From: Mya arenaria
Lineage: Eukaryota > Mollusca > Bivalvia > Myida > Myidae
NCBI RefSeq assembly: GCF_026914265.1
Contig: NC_069126.1
Span: 34,074,225 to 34,138,224 of the forward strand
Reading direction: 5' to 3'
DNA: 64,000 nt
This document shows, one piece after another, positions 12,750-24,100 of this stretch (the stretch's first letter is position 1; each line of letters starts with the position of its first letter). The position numbers and the translations under genes were made by a program. The notes beneath the pieces are model-generated. The model searched no databases and was not told the DNA's origin. It worked only from the letters and a program-made list of their open reading frames with translations.

Positions 12750-13190
12750 ACAAATGACCTAGGCTGAGATAACAAACACAGGGTTAGTCATGTGTGCATG
12801 GCCAAATTTCTTAGCCTCGTGATAGTCATTTAGGCTTAGCTACGACTCATGGACACAGTGTTAGTCATGCGCGAATGGCGAAGGCTAATCTTATTTCCCT
12901 AATGATATTCATGCAAGCTTGGCTAGACTCATGGAATAACATAGTGATAGTCATTCAAGAATGCTTGAAGACGGATCTAAATTCCCTAGGGTTAGTAATG
13001 CATCGGTAGTTAAGGCTGATATTACTTCCATAGCATAGAGTTAGTCATGCACACATGACTAAGGCTGATTGAACTAGCATAGAGCTAGTCAAGTACGCAT
13101 GGCTAAGGTATATCTAACTTCCCTTGTGTTAGTCTTGCATGCATGACTAATGCTGATAAAACTAACACAGGATAAGTCATGCCTTATCTG
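12750..13190. repeat. Degenerate palindromic tandem repeat (TTAGTCATGC...ATGACTAA)
   Basis: The core TTAGTCATGC followed by CATGACTAAGGCT-like bases recurs about every 60 bases, seven or so times, with heavy divergence. Single units such as 13040-13063 are themselves nearly palindromic. Confidence 0.65.
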
Positions 13191-13659
13191 ATGGAAGTTA
13201 AAAATAGTTATTCATGCACGATTTGCTATAATGACTTTGATCAACTTGAAATATTAACTAAGTTTCAATTTAAATTGGAGAACGTGGCAAAGGCTAATTT
13301 TATGCAAAACAAAATCCTATGTTGCTTACGGTGATAACGTAAGAGTATTACCATAATCAACGACGAACGCAATAAAGCAATTAGTTATACCGTCCATGTA
13401 TAAGATGAGTGTAGACATTTTCAATCCTAATTGTATAATAAGGAGTTAAGAGCATTCATTTTATATTTTACATTTATTCATATTTTATCAAGCGTTTGTC
13501 AATTTAATCTGTTTTCTACATTATTTTGCAATATAAATACATTACTCTTTTTTTAAATGTTTGAAACATGAGAAAAAAATTATTTTCTTAAATTCCTCCA
13601 CAGACCGGCGTAAGAATGATAGTCTACATCATCAGCGATCAAAGCTGTGCGTGTTGTGT

Positions 13660-14340
13660 AGCCATAAAGGGTTTTATTTAGAAAAAATGAATTAAAATAC
13701 AAATTAATCCCCAACAATACTTCAATACAATGGTCAGAATGCTAAAGGGTTCGTTTGGCTTTATACAGGCTCTGGTGTAGCCAAAATGTGGTATAATTGG
13801 CATTGAGTAGTATAAACAAGAGTTGCACTTGGGTTGGTGTCTCTTTGAATGGGCGTGATTGTTGCAAATGGATGGTCTATTTAGCACTCTGTCGTCAAAA
13901 TTAGACTTACTCATGCATTTGAGTGGCTCTAATGGTTTATGATGTGGTCTTTTTGGCAATTATTACGCTAAATTATAGCTGCTCATGGATTCGTTTGGCT
14001 CTGAATTTGCTTTATGGTCACCAAAAATGTAGTCTACTTGGATCTAAATAGAGCTACACATAGATTTGTTTGGCTCTGAATAGGTTTGACGGATGTCAAT
14101 ATGTTGTCTAGTTTGTATTGATAAAACATTAACGAACTGCACATTGCTAAGATTTGTAATGTTTTGGTGTTCAAGAGCTAGCTATTCAGTAGTAAAATTG
14201 GCTCTCGATCAACTTGATTGTAGCTTCAATGGGATTTACTGGTCACTAATTTTGCTCGGAAAGAACCTGTTTGGGATTAATTAAACACTAAATGGTCACA
14301 GATATGAGTGTTGTTTATAGGCTTGGCCTCTAAATAGTGT
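13660..14340. repeat. Diverged tandem repeat (GATTCGTTTGGCTCTGAAT units)
   Basis: Units with TCGTTTGGCT and a following ATGGTCAC/TATAATTGG-like stretch recur at roughly 65-80 base spacing (for example about 13750, 13990, 14065). An old, eroded satellite; boundaries are approximate. Confidence 0.5.
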
Positions 14341-14397
14341 GTTTGATGCAAAAGGGAATGGCAAAAGGTTTAAAAAAGGTACAATGAAGATGATAAT

Positions 14398-15102
14398 TTG
14401 GACTTTAATAAGCGACAGATTGTGTCTCAAACAGAACAGGGAAACACGACACACGCTTTGCGAGAGAACATGGCGGGCATTTCGGGCATATCGAAGCACA
14501 ACACGGCTCAGAGCAATTATTCACAACGCAGCTATTACCGATGTAGACGTATAAGTATATTGCAATATCTATCTTCTGAATACAGGTCTTGTGTTGATTG
14601 TGAAAATTACTTATATGACATTACTAGGCACAAACAGAAGGAAAAAGCGGTGTTGCTAAACCACAAACGCCTGATGGATAAATGTGTTAGTAACAGTTGT
14701 TTCATGAATTTACAAATGTCCCACGTTCATTGGAATTACACAGATATAACGGGTTTTAACTTTTTTGAAAAGAAATATATTTGCATTTGTAAACACATAT
14801 ATGTTAAAGTTGATAGTGTAGTAATATATTTGGCATTTTACTCAAACAATGAAATTTCCGGAAATGTTACCAAGATTTTATTTTGTAAAAAGTTTGCTCA
14901 CAGAAGCCAAATGTTCAACAGTAATCATTGGATCAATATTGACCTATCAATAAACATTTCGGCTAACTTCGGTCAAAACCAAGGAATAAACCAGTTTTAT
15001 ACTATTTGCTGCCACAAATGTGGCCGAATATGGTTCATATTGGCGAGAAAAAACAAACATTCATACATTTTATATGTCGAAATAACTACCAAAATATGCT
15101 AA
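14398..15102 (+). CDS. Unrecognised 234-residue open frame, doubtful gene
   Basis: This is one of the longer uninterrupted frames in the window, 234 codons from ATG to stop in AT-rich DNA. The product would be basic, with 14 or so cysteines and aromatic-rich stretches, but shows no signal peptide, repeat or domain I know. No splice signals or neighbours support expression. It could be chance or an old transposon fragment. Confidence 0.2.
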   Translation: MDFNKRQIVSQTEQGNTTHALRENMAGISGISKHNTAQSNYSQRSYYRCRRISILQYLSSEYRSCVDCENYLYDITRHKQKEKAVLLNHKRLMDKCVSNSCFMNLQMSHVHWNYTDITGFNFFEKKYICICKHIYVKVDSVVIYLAFYSNNEISGNVTKILFCKKFAHRSQMFNSNHWINIDLSINISANFGQNQGINQFYTICCHKCGRIWFILARKNKHSYILYVEITTKIC

Positions 15103-15433
15103 ATAAGATAAATCTACATACTAGCTGATAACATGTTAATTATGAACGAAGCAATTTCAAATGGCGTCATTTTCAACTTAAATATACATAATGTTTTATT
15201 TTATCTTAATCTATAACATACTGTACCAGATACTTAACAGTATTTAAAAGAACAAAAATAACTGTAATATGCATTATAGAGGGAGTTTAACATATAACAT
15301 GTGATATATAAATTTACAAATTATAATATTTACACAATGTTGCAAACAGTACTACAAATAAGAGAGTTTCCATCCAAATTTTCACCACATGTAATATATT
15401 CATTAAGTAATAATGCATTTAGCTTGTTTTATC

Positions 15434-15891
15434 CACGGACCTATAAACCATGGATTGGCATCTCTCATCTGTGTTAATGCGATTAGCTCAAACTCACGCG
15501 TGCAGCGCGATTTCATTCCGAGATCTTACCGCGTGGTCGTTTTCGAGACGTCCGACATCGGCCGAATATATACATGTAGGAAAACATTAATTAAAACTAA
15601 ATATAAATTTAATCAGTAAGATATTAGGTCCTGATTAATACTTTGATAATTAGAGAAAATGCAATAACGACAAACTACAAACATATTACATGCGACATGT
15701 CGATCGGTGTTAAAAATAATTATCAGCAGAGCTGGCGGAAATAACCGAAGATCGCCGTTAATCACCGATCGGAGATTTGGTGGAATTTTCCGATATTTGC
15801 CGAGCGCGCGCTAAGAATTGCGGGTAAATTATTATTTCTTATCGTTTCACCGATATCAGGCAGTTGCCAGTCCATGGTTTATAGGTCCGTG
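15434..15891. mobile_element. 458-bp MITE with 25-bp TIRs and 7-bp target duplication
   Basis: The ends are inverted copies beginning CACGGACCTATAAACCATGG, with one mismatch in the first 25 bases. The flanks are a direct TTTTATC at 15427-15433 and 15892-15898. The interior is GC-richer, with ATCGCCG/CGGAGAT-like inverted bits and no transposase frame. A non-autonomous DNA transposon is well supported; superfamily is open. Confidence 0.85.
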
Positions 15892-15963
15892 TTTTATCTT
15901 ATCAAATCATTATATACGTATCCAATTTTCTTATACTAGATTGAATTCCTATACATTAAACTA

Positions 15964-16700
15964 CGAGGGTTGTCCGGAAAGTTTTGAGACTGTGTCTATA
16001 TTTTAAAATGTTTTAAAAATAAATCAAGAAACAATTAACAGTTGTGCATATAAACTATTCACGAGTTTCCTTTTGAAAAATAAAATTATATGATCTCAAA
16101 ATAAGGAAGGAAATGGTTGTCAAGACAACCCATCTAGCGTTTCACGGAGCACTTTGAAGTTGACGTTTTCTGAAAATTGTTCACAATTGATATATACTAC
16201 TCCGTCTGAAAAATAGACGCCAAAACGTCATGTCAAAACATATGACGACAGTATGACGTAAGCTGCATCAATGCGCAAATTATTGACGCAATCTAACTGT
16301 AGACAAGTTTGTAACATAATTTCAGTGCGGGACATGTTACAAGAAGATCGGCGGAGAACAGTGAGGGAAATTGGCGAATCCGTTCAGCTAAAAAAGACAG
16401 TTGTTCATAATATCATAAAAGAGTTGTACAGACAGACATTCAAGCAATGGGTCAAATACCACAGTAAGTGTGTATGTACAGAAGGAGCGTAATTTGAAAA
16501 ACTATAAATGACGTGACGCAATGAGGCTACGAAGTGCTCCGTAATTTCCGTGACTTGTAACCTGTACTTTTTGTACTGTTTGTTGGCTTTCAGGATTTGT
16601 TTATAAAAGATACAATTGTCAGCTGATAAAATTTTAAATGCATCCTATGAGTCGAATGTTTTTTATGAATGCAGTCTCAAAACTTTCCGGACAACCCTCG
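15964..16700. mobile_element. Deleted mariner-type DNA transposon, 737 bp
   Basis: Perfect 29-bp terminal inverted repeats (15964-15992 and 16672-16700) begin CGAGGGTTGTCCGGAAAGTT and are flanked by TA on both sides, as expected for Tc1/mariner. Inside, 16271-16492 (+) keeps a helix-turn-helix-like stretch (RDMLQEDRRRTVREIGESV, then TVVHNIIKEL) of a mariner/SETMAR-type transposase. The catalytic DDE/D part is missing. Likely non-autonomous but recently mobile given the perfect ends. Confidence 0.9.
16271..16492 (+). pseudogene. Mariner-type transposase N-terminal fragment
   Basis: A 73-residue frame inside the 737-bp element resembles the N-terminal DNA-binding region of mariner transposases, with the DRRRTVREIGE helix and VVHNIIKEL recognition helix. 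The protein stops before any catalytic residue. Confidence 0.7.
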
Positions 16701-16842
16701 TAGTAGTTTCATGCGCTTTGCTAAGAAGATGAAGTTACTTTATCACACATATGGATTGACACAGAGTTAAAAGTTCAAGTAAGAATAAACCATCTAATTA
16801 CATTGGATATAATAGTGTTGTTTCTCTCTCTGATACCGATTA

Positions 16843-16886
16843 AGTGTGTGTGTGTGTGTGTGTGCGTGTGCGTGTGTGCGTTTGCG
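16843..16886. repeat. (GT)n microsatellite
   Basis: About 40 bases of TG dinucleotides with CG interruptions. Confidence 0.95.
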
Positions 16887-17119
16887 CTTATATCCTTTGG
16901 AGGTTAATCATATGAGTACACAGCAACCTTCCGAGGCACAATTTACTTCCGAGGTTAATTGTCCCGTTACCTCGGAAGTTTAAACCTCTGAACAGCGTTA
17001 TAATGTTCACCAGACTCTCCTGGTTAAATATGAAGATTACCTCTAAATAACGTTGTATAGTGTGTCGTGTGTTTGAGTGTGCTTGCACACATTGACATAC
17101 GAAAACAGGGCGCGGAAAA

Positions 17120-17251
17120 AGTTTAAAGTCGGGCATGCGCATTGGCTCTCCGTTTCGCTGCGCATGCCTAGTCCGCCCCCGCGGGCACCTGTTAAATTCG
17201 CGCATTGGGCATGCGCACTACCATCGACACCTCACGTGGTGTGGGAACAAC
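17120..17251 (+). promoter_or_regulatory. CpG-rich promoter-like block with three NRF1-type sites
   Basis: In AT-rich surroundings this block is GC-rich and holds GCATGCGCA at 17133, TGCGCATGC at 17159 and GCATGCGCA at 17209, each close to the NRF1 consensus, plus a CACGTG E-box at 17233. It ends at an ACAACATGGCGGC start context, which also resembles a YY1 initiator. Motifs are seen; promoter function is inferred. Confidence 0.65.
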
Positions 17252-17267
17252 ATGGCGGCTTGCCGAG
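17252..17267 (+). CDS. Candidate first coding exon (MAACR)
   Basis: ATGGCGGCTTGCCGAG followed by GTAAGT is a short first coding exon in phase 1 with a strong donor, right after the CpG-rich block. It may start the SET-domain gene downstream, but the exon at 21008 needs a phase-0 junction, so another exon must intervene or this belongs to a different transcript. Confidence 0.45.
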
Positions 17268-17691
17268 GTAAGTTGTGTATTATCGATTATAATGATGGCG
17301 GACAGTTTTTCTGCTGTAGGATTTTTGCAAATTGGTTGGATTTTGAAGTGTGTACGTATCAATTCTATTGTAATACCTTTTTTATGGAAAGTAATGGATG
17401 TCGGAGAACACTTCAACATCGTTCTGTACCATTGTTTTAAGACTGTTTCGTACCACAGCACATGACATTAGTCATTTTAGAATGACTACACATGGCACAT
17501 ACCTGTACTGTATAATGATATATCATATATATATACACTTTATAGTAAGGTTTTTAACGGTGTTTAGTACGTGCTTATGTGGTGGTTAAAGGAGATAATA
17601 GTGTGTGAAAACTGGCTCTCTCAATATCGAAAACATGCAACAGATGCGAGGTGCCTGATCATGCAGTTAGAACTCAAGAACTGACATTTTG

Positions 17692-17830
17692 TGGTTTACC
17701 AGTAGGCAAGAATTAGCAGTCGTGAAAATTATACTTTTGAATTCTTATAGTTTTGCTTGGCATCAAATTTTTTAACAAGCACTGCTATTTAAAATTCAGA
17801 ATTTGAGCAAGCCCGAAAGTAGTCCAAATA
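17692..17830. repeat. Copy of a MITE-like family (AGCAAGCCC / CTAATTTC ends)
   Basis: Shares GAATTCTTAT, GCTTGGCA, CAAGC.CTGCTAT and AATTTGAGCAAGCCCGAAAG blocks with 19813-19982 and 31490-31640. Moderate divergence between copies. Confidence 0.55.
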
Positions 17831-17849
17831 ATTGTACGTTGACGGATTT

Positions 17850-19260
17850 TTTTTAGATTTTTGATATGGCAAATCCTTCACGTACAAATTGTTTAGTATC
17901 AAAAGTGGGTAGTTGTTCCGATCAGGATTCCGGGTTAAAGCATATAGCGTCTCTACAATATAATAACAAGAAATATTACCAGATAATGTTATTTTATATT
18001 AGTTCCGTACGCATACAAAAAAAATATCCAACTTGTAATTATGAGTTTGACGGCTTTTCTTCATTTCATTCTGTCAAAACATAACGATATATACATGAAG
18101 GGCACCTGCAAGGCTTCAGGGCACAGTTTTAAATCGCTCGGAACATTTCGGCCATGGCCAACTTGTTACGATTGTATAACGAGGTCTATCTCGAAGTTTT
18201 GTCGTAGGAGGCCGAGTTATTACGATTGTATCAAGTTGTTCCCCTTCGCATAATTGTTATCTGTGTCAGTCAACTTTCATTTTATTGGAAAGGTAAACAA
18301 CTTGTTTTAATGCATTAAATGCTTGTTTAGTGCAAAATAATATTTCACTTACATGGCAAATATGAATTTAACTCTTTATGATCAATTTCAACCATAAAAT
18401 TCTTTACTTAAAACAATTTCAATATTTTTAAAACACCCCCGTTTTTGGCACATTCCCGTTTAGACGTTAGGGATTGGAAGAATCCCTTATGACACGTCTA
18501 TTATTTTAGACTAGCCCGAAAGACATTTTACCAGTGCATGGCTTGTGCTTATATTGACCACTATAATTATACATTGACAGTATCTGTCAATGTATAATTA
18601 TAGTGGTCAATATTTAATATTTTTGATATGGCAAATCATTCACATACAAGTTATTTTGTATCGAATGTGGGTAGTTATTCCGATTGCATCTATAAAATAT
18701 CTTAAAAACAAGAAATATTACCAGATAATGTTTCTTAAATAATAGTTCCGTACACAAAAAAACAAATATCCAACAAATTATTATGAGTTTGATGCATGTT
18801 TCTTCATTTCATACTGTCAAAACATAACAATATACAATACATGAATGACACCTGCAAGGCTGCGGTTCACAGTTTAACAACAATTGGAACACTTCAGCCA
18901 TGGCCGAGTTGTAACGATTGTATATAAGAGGTCTTTCTCGAAGCTTGCCGAAGATGGTCAAGTTTTAAGCTTGGTACAATTGTTGTCTGTGTCGGTCAAG
19001 TTTCGTTTTGTTGGAAAGGTAAATCCTTTGTTTTAATGCATCTAATGCTTGTTTTGTGCAAAATATCTTTGCACTTGCACTGTAAAATATGAATATAAAC
19101 CTTTATTAATTTATCTATTTCAAACCTAAAATGCTTCTCTAAATACAATTTCAATATTTTTCAAAACCCCCCTGTTTTTGCACAAACCCGTATATAAGTT
19201 ATGGATCGGAAGAATCCCATATAACATGTCTATTATTTTAGACTAGGCAAGAATCTGCAT
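17850..19260. repeat. Tandem duplication of a ~680-bp block (17850-18530 and 18615-19260)
   Basis: Both copies run from TTTTTGATATGGCAAATC through GGGTAGTT.TTCCGAT, the GGCACCTGCAAGGCT/GACACCTGCAAGGCT block, CGGCCATGGCC/AGCCATGGCC and on to TTATTTTAGACTAG. Divergence is moderate with small indels. The two are separated by the 30-bp-arm palindrome. No clear coding frame is shared. Confidence 0.8.
18551..18613. repeat. Perfect palindrome: 30-bp arms, 3-base loop
   Basis: The arm at 18551-18580 (starting ATATTGACCACTATAATTAT) is the exact reverse complement of 18584-18613, with TAT between. It sits at the junction between the two copies of the tandem duplication. Confidence 0.95.
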
Positions 19261-19812
19261 GTGCAGCCACAATCGATGCAGTATGATTTGTATATATATA
19301 CATTGACAACACAAACATCAACAGAATAAATGCCCCAGATTTGAGTAAAACAAAAATTAATATCAATTTATTTCCTAAATCATGGTCTTAAATGTGCGGC
19401 AACATGTGCATGTTGTTTAAGTCAGAAGTCATTTTTACAGTCATTGTTGGAGTATTAAAGTTTTATTGCATAACTGATCTGATTAAATTTATTGCCTTTG
19501 TTTTAAAAAGGATGAATTCAGGTGTGAAATATAGAATATAAGTATATTATTGCATAATACTAATACAGTTAAATGGAAACTATAAGCTTTCATCGATCTT
19601 TATCGTAATGTGAAAGCAAAAGTAAGATGTTAAAAGGCTGCCAAACCATGTTTTCAAATTTGTCTTTCTGTTAATCTTTGAAATTTAAATGGCTGTAACA
19701 CAATTGTTTATTTTCAAATAAAAACGATCCTATTATTGATTGTAAAAAGACCCATCCATTTCAGAAGATGTCGAAATATCGGAAGAATGAGAGCATGTGT
19801 TTCTTTTTCATA

Positions 19813-19982
19813 TTTTCCACAGCAGTGGTCGAAATTAGCACAAGCCCGCAAGCCCTGCACTGGTAAAATGTCTTCCAGGCTTGCTCAAATTCTGAATTTT
19901 ATATAGCAGGGCTTGTTCAAAAACATGATTCCATGCAAAAGTATAAGAATTCGGGCTTGTTCATCCGAAAGTCTAATTTCAA
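19813..19982. mobile_element. Short MITE-like element with imperfect inverted ends
   Basis: Left end GAAATTAGCACAAGCCCG and right end CGGGCTTGTTC...CTAATTTC are imperfect inverted copies. Related copies lie at 17692-17830 and, in reverse, 31490-31640. Confidence 0.55.
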
Positions 19983-20469
19983 TGACTGCCACAGTAATAG
20001 CAGATCGAGATAGGACTCAGTACACATTCATGTACTCCTCATTTCTTTTGGAACTTTCAGGCCTTATGATATATGGATTTTGTCCAAGTGGCCTTTGGCT
20101 AAAAATGCTATTTCACAGACTGACTTCAGAAAACCTTCATTAGTAACTTTTGCCCGTTTTTTTTAAATGCATGCTGTTTTGACAACATCTAGTTAATATG
20201 TTTATGGGAAAAGTAGATTCACGAAATTATTTAGACTACATTGATCCATTATGACTTACTTATTTGATAATGAGATAAGCTAGGGTCTAATTATGCAAAC
20301 ACATTGTCTGCTCATAAAGCACCAATCACACAGGGCAGTATTGGGAGCTATGCTTAAAAGCCTAGATGAAACACTTTGATACACAGCATTGATTAAGCAT
20401 GTCATTTGTGTAAACCCAGATGGTTATGTCATTAACTGGCGCGAGAAGTAAGTGGATTGAATAGTGGCT

Positions 20470-20938
20470 CAGTCTGCGAAATAACCCATGTGCCCGATGC
20501 CCGGGGCAAGTAAAAATCCTGCCGGGCAAGTAAAAAATCGTATTTGCTTGCCCGATCGGGCAAGTAAAAAAAGAGAACGAAATCGTTTATCCGAAAATCA
20601 ACAAACAAAGTAAATACTCTAAATTTGATGACGTATTACTCGACTTTGTAAAAGTCGCTAAATTTGATGACGTTTTACGCGGTCTGTATCGACTGGTACA
20701 CTTACTCCGCAGTCCGAATCAATAGACGCTTATAACTATGCGTATAAAATTGAAAGCCGATTGGACGCTTGATTTAAACCAGTCCAATGCAAGCGTTTCA
20801 AAGACAACTCTGATGTGATCTTTGCTTATATTTTATTTGAAATTTATTCGGGCAAGTGAAAATTGGTCCGGGCAAGTTAAAATTGCCAGGGAGTTGCCCG
20901 AAAGGGCAAGTTCATCTGAAAAGTTATTTCGCAGACTG
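20470..20938. mobile_element. 469-bp MITE with 16-bp TIRs and GTGGCT target duplication
   Basis: Exact 16-bp inverted ends CAGTCTGCGAAATAAC (20470-20485, inverted at 20923-20938). GTGGCT flanks both sides directly. The interior holds many CGGGCAAGTAAAAAT and TTGCCCG blocks in both orientations and two GATGACGT(A/T)TTAC-type repeats. No transposase. It lies just upstream of the exon at 21008. Confidence 0.9.
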
Positions 20939-21007
20939 GTGGCTGTTTACATCAGACTGTTGTTGATATGTTGTCATTGTTCCAGCCTCATTTTATTGCA
21001 ATTGCAG

Positions 21008-21125
21008 ATGTTTTTGGCCAGAATCAACGCCCTTGCAGAAAAAGCCAACCAAAACTACCTTCAGACAAACATGGCTGAAATTGAGCTGAATTTGTGCTAT
21101 ATGCAGTATATCGATCAATACATAG
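21008..21125 (+). CDS. Exon leading into the SET domain
   Basis: Bounded by TTGCAATTGCAG and GTATGA. The open frame (MFLARINALAEKANQNYLQ and on to CYMQYIDQYI) ends in phase 1, exactly the phase needed to join 23283-23418, producing ...QYIDQYIG-NGVFARQ, the usual lead-in to a SET domain. The ATG may be internal; no upstream exon is assigned. Confidence 0.55.
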
Positions 21126-24100
21126 GTATGATTTTGTCGGGATACATTAGCAGCATATTTGTGGACTTAGTCAGGGAATTGAATTTAGAAAAAAATACTG
21201 CTCACCCCTTTGTGTTTGTTAGAAAAATGTATGTACTTAAAAACAACAACAATGTTTTCTGTGTCATAATCAAAGCATAAGGTTTGTAAAAACAAAAAAT
21301 GTTTTGAGTAGGTCTGATATGCAGTCTGCACAAAATATCTTGCCGATGTTCTCATCATTGTCTGTATTGAAGTCTAATTCTAGGTGGAGTTTCGTCTCCC
21401 ATTGAGTAACAGTTTCTTTGGACAGTTTGTTAATTTTGGCTGCTATGTCGGATTAGTTTGATCATCACCATCGGCCTTCGTAGATATTAAATATCAATGC
21501 ATAAAAAACTTTAAAAATATTATTGCTTTTCATGATGATGGACTGTGCCTCAAAATTGATATAAGTCAAATACTGCCGTCTAGAATCTGAGCACGAAATA
21601 ACAGTCTACAACGTGTGAGTTGTGTATACGTCATCATTTTGTGTGTTTACAAGAAATGGAAAGTAAACAAATTGAAAGTTGCTCTTTTTCAAGAGTTTTC
21701 ACTCGCATTTTTATACCCCCGACAAACGAAGTTTGAAGGGGGTATATTGGAGTCACCCTGTGGTCGGTTTGTCGGTCGGTCCGTTGCAATTTACCTTGTC
21801 TGGAGTATAACTTAAAAACTACTGGATATATAAATATTGCCCTTTATTTGTTGTTTTTTGCTGTCAATTTTTTTTGTCTTTGTTTTTTTTTTGGAGGTAA
21901 ACTATACATTGCAAAAAGGAGACTCTAGACAAGTACACTTTTGATAGGCCAAAAAAGAACACTTTTTTAACATTCCATCTAGAAAAAGCAATCAAAGTAA
22001 ATGTGAATTTAAAATTTGGTGGCATGGCACAATATTTATCTCAGGTTTTACGATAAGTATCTCTTCTCCTTAAAGTCCCCCCACTTCTCCCTAATTTGAC
22101 TGGTGGGAGAAGTGACTTCTCCCCAAAAATTCAGCCTTGTGAGAGCCCTGGTGATAACAACCCGAGATGGTAAAGAAAGTGTCTGAAGTGAAAACGAACA
22201 AGAAAGAAGAATTAAGAGCAATCGGTCGGGATATCAGACAACGCGAAAACTTTTTTTCTTCACAGGACATTGCGACAGGTAAACACTGAAAGTTTACCTG
22301 TCGCACCAAATATTTACCTGTCGCAATGTTACAAACAGTATTCAGTTACATCAGCCTAAACCTTGATTTTAAGCCTCTTTTTAAATAAGTTTTTTAACTC
22401 CCCATTATAGCAGGTTTAGATCTACTTGGTTAGATGTGTACTATTATAAATTACAAAAAAGAAGCTAAACATCAGGTCAAAAAAATCAATATTTCGGATC
22501 TTAAGTCATTATTTTTTCCTCCCAAAAAAACTCATATCCGGTTCGTCTACCCATGGAGCAGCCAGATCTTACTCTTTTAATTCATCTTTAAATTAAAGAT
22601 ACAGTACAGTTAAAAAATATAACGAATTTTACTACAATTCAAACTCAGACACAACATTTATGCAAAAACGAAAGTAGAGTTCTTGTTATTGGCAATGTTA
22701 AACAGAGCGGAAAGAGTGTCAGCTCGGTATATTCATCATATTTAAATTAACACGATTGCCGGGAACCACTTTGCCGAAAAAAATACATACGGAATTTAGC
22801 AAGGTCCGAACATTTCCGTAAAATTCTGTCTATTAAAAAGTAGTAGAGTACGAACTGAAATCGTAACCTTACGTGTTTTTTCGGCTTTTACGGAAACATG
22901 TGCAAAACGGGGTTTACAAATAGTGATACACGGATTAACAGGCTGAATAGTCATGATATAATAGTTAAAAATAACTCTGACCATTTATTTAGAAACTGAA
23001 AGTAAATTTTCCGAAAATTAAACGGTGCTGACTGTAATTTTTCACCGGACATTGTGACCGACCAAAACAAAAGTTCCGTCGGTCAAAATGGAAATATACC
23101 GGACATGTCCGACTGTCCGACGGACATTCGCATTGTCTGGGATATTACTACAATGTGTGCATGAACATGCATGTACTTTGATATCAATACAATGCATTGT
23201 TTTCCCATTTAAGAAAGCACCATGTTTTTGGCCCACCCTGCCCTTTTTAATTCCTGGCTAAAACACTATTTACTGGTTCCAGGTAATGGAGTGTTTGCTA
23301 GGCAAGAGCTCTTGAAGGGGCAGTTTATTCTCGAGTACAGAGGAGAACTATGTAAACAGCAGTCTGATGGTGATGAAATGTTCAAATACCATTTCAGACA
23401 TAACAACAAGGAATACTGGTATGTATATATAGTTTTTGTGTAAGCTATAATTTTTGTAGTAATAAATTGCTATTTATTTTCTTTTATACACTACTTTTTT
23501 AGCTTGTCTTTTTGTCCATTGATAAAGTCTGGATAGTGTGATGGCCTTGTGGTCGTACCAAAACTCTCTCTCAGATTACATGGTTACAGTTAAGTTTTAT
23601 TTTGTAAAACTATGCATTGACATAATATCTTGTCGTGTCTGGGCGGTAATTTTGCGTTAAAATTCAGCGCTATTCCCAGTGCAAAAAACATACATTTTCC
23701 CCATGACTGGAAAATATGTGTGGTTTAAAATATTAAGCAATGTCGGGTGCATTCTCTAAACAAAAAAAACATTATCAAAGTCAATAGTTTTCTTGGTTTC
23801 AATATTTTAAACTGAAGCATTGTTGTTCACAAAATAAAAAAAAATCTAATGACACCCAAAGTGGTGAAAAAAACACATAGGAACATTAAACACATAGGGA
23901 CATTAAACACATAGGGACATTTGTCATAATACATTTCCTTTCTTTGTAGTAATGTTATGTTTCAATTGTTTTAATAGCATCGATGCCTCAAAAGACACGT
24001 GTCTGGCATGCATGGTCAACGACTTGGACCGATACACAAAGCCTAATTGCAAAATGGTTAAAGTTGTTGATGACAGACATCAACCAAGACTCTGTCTGTA

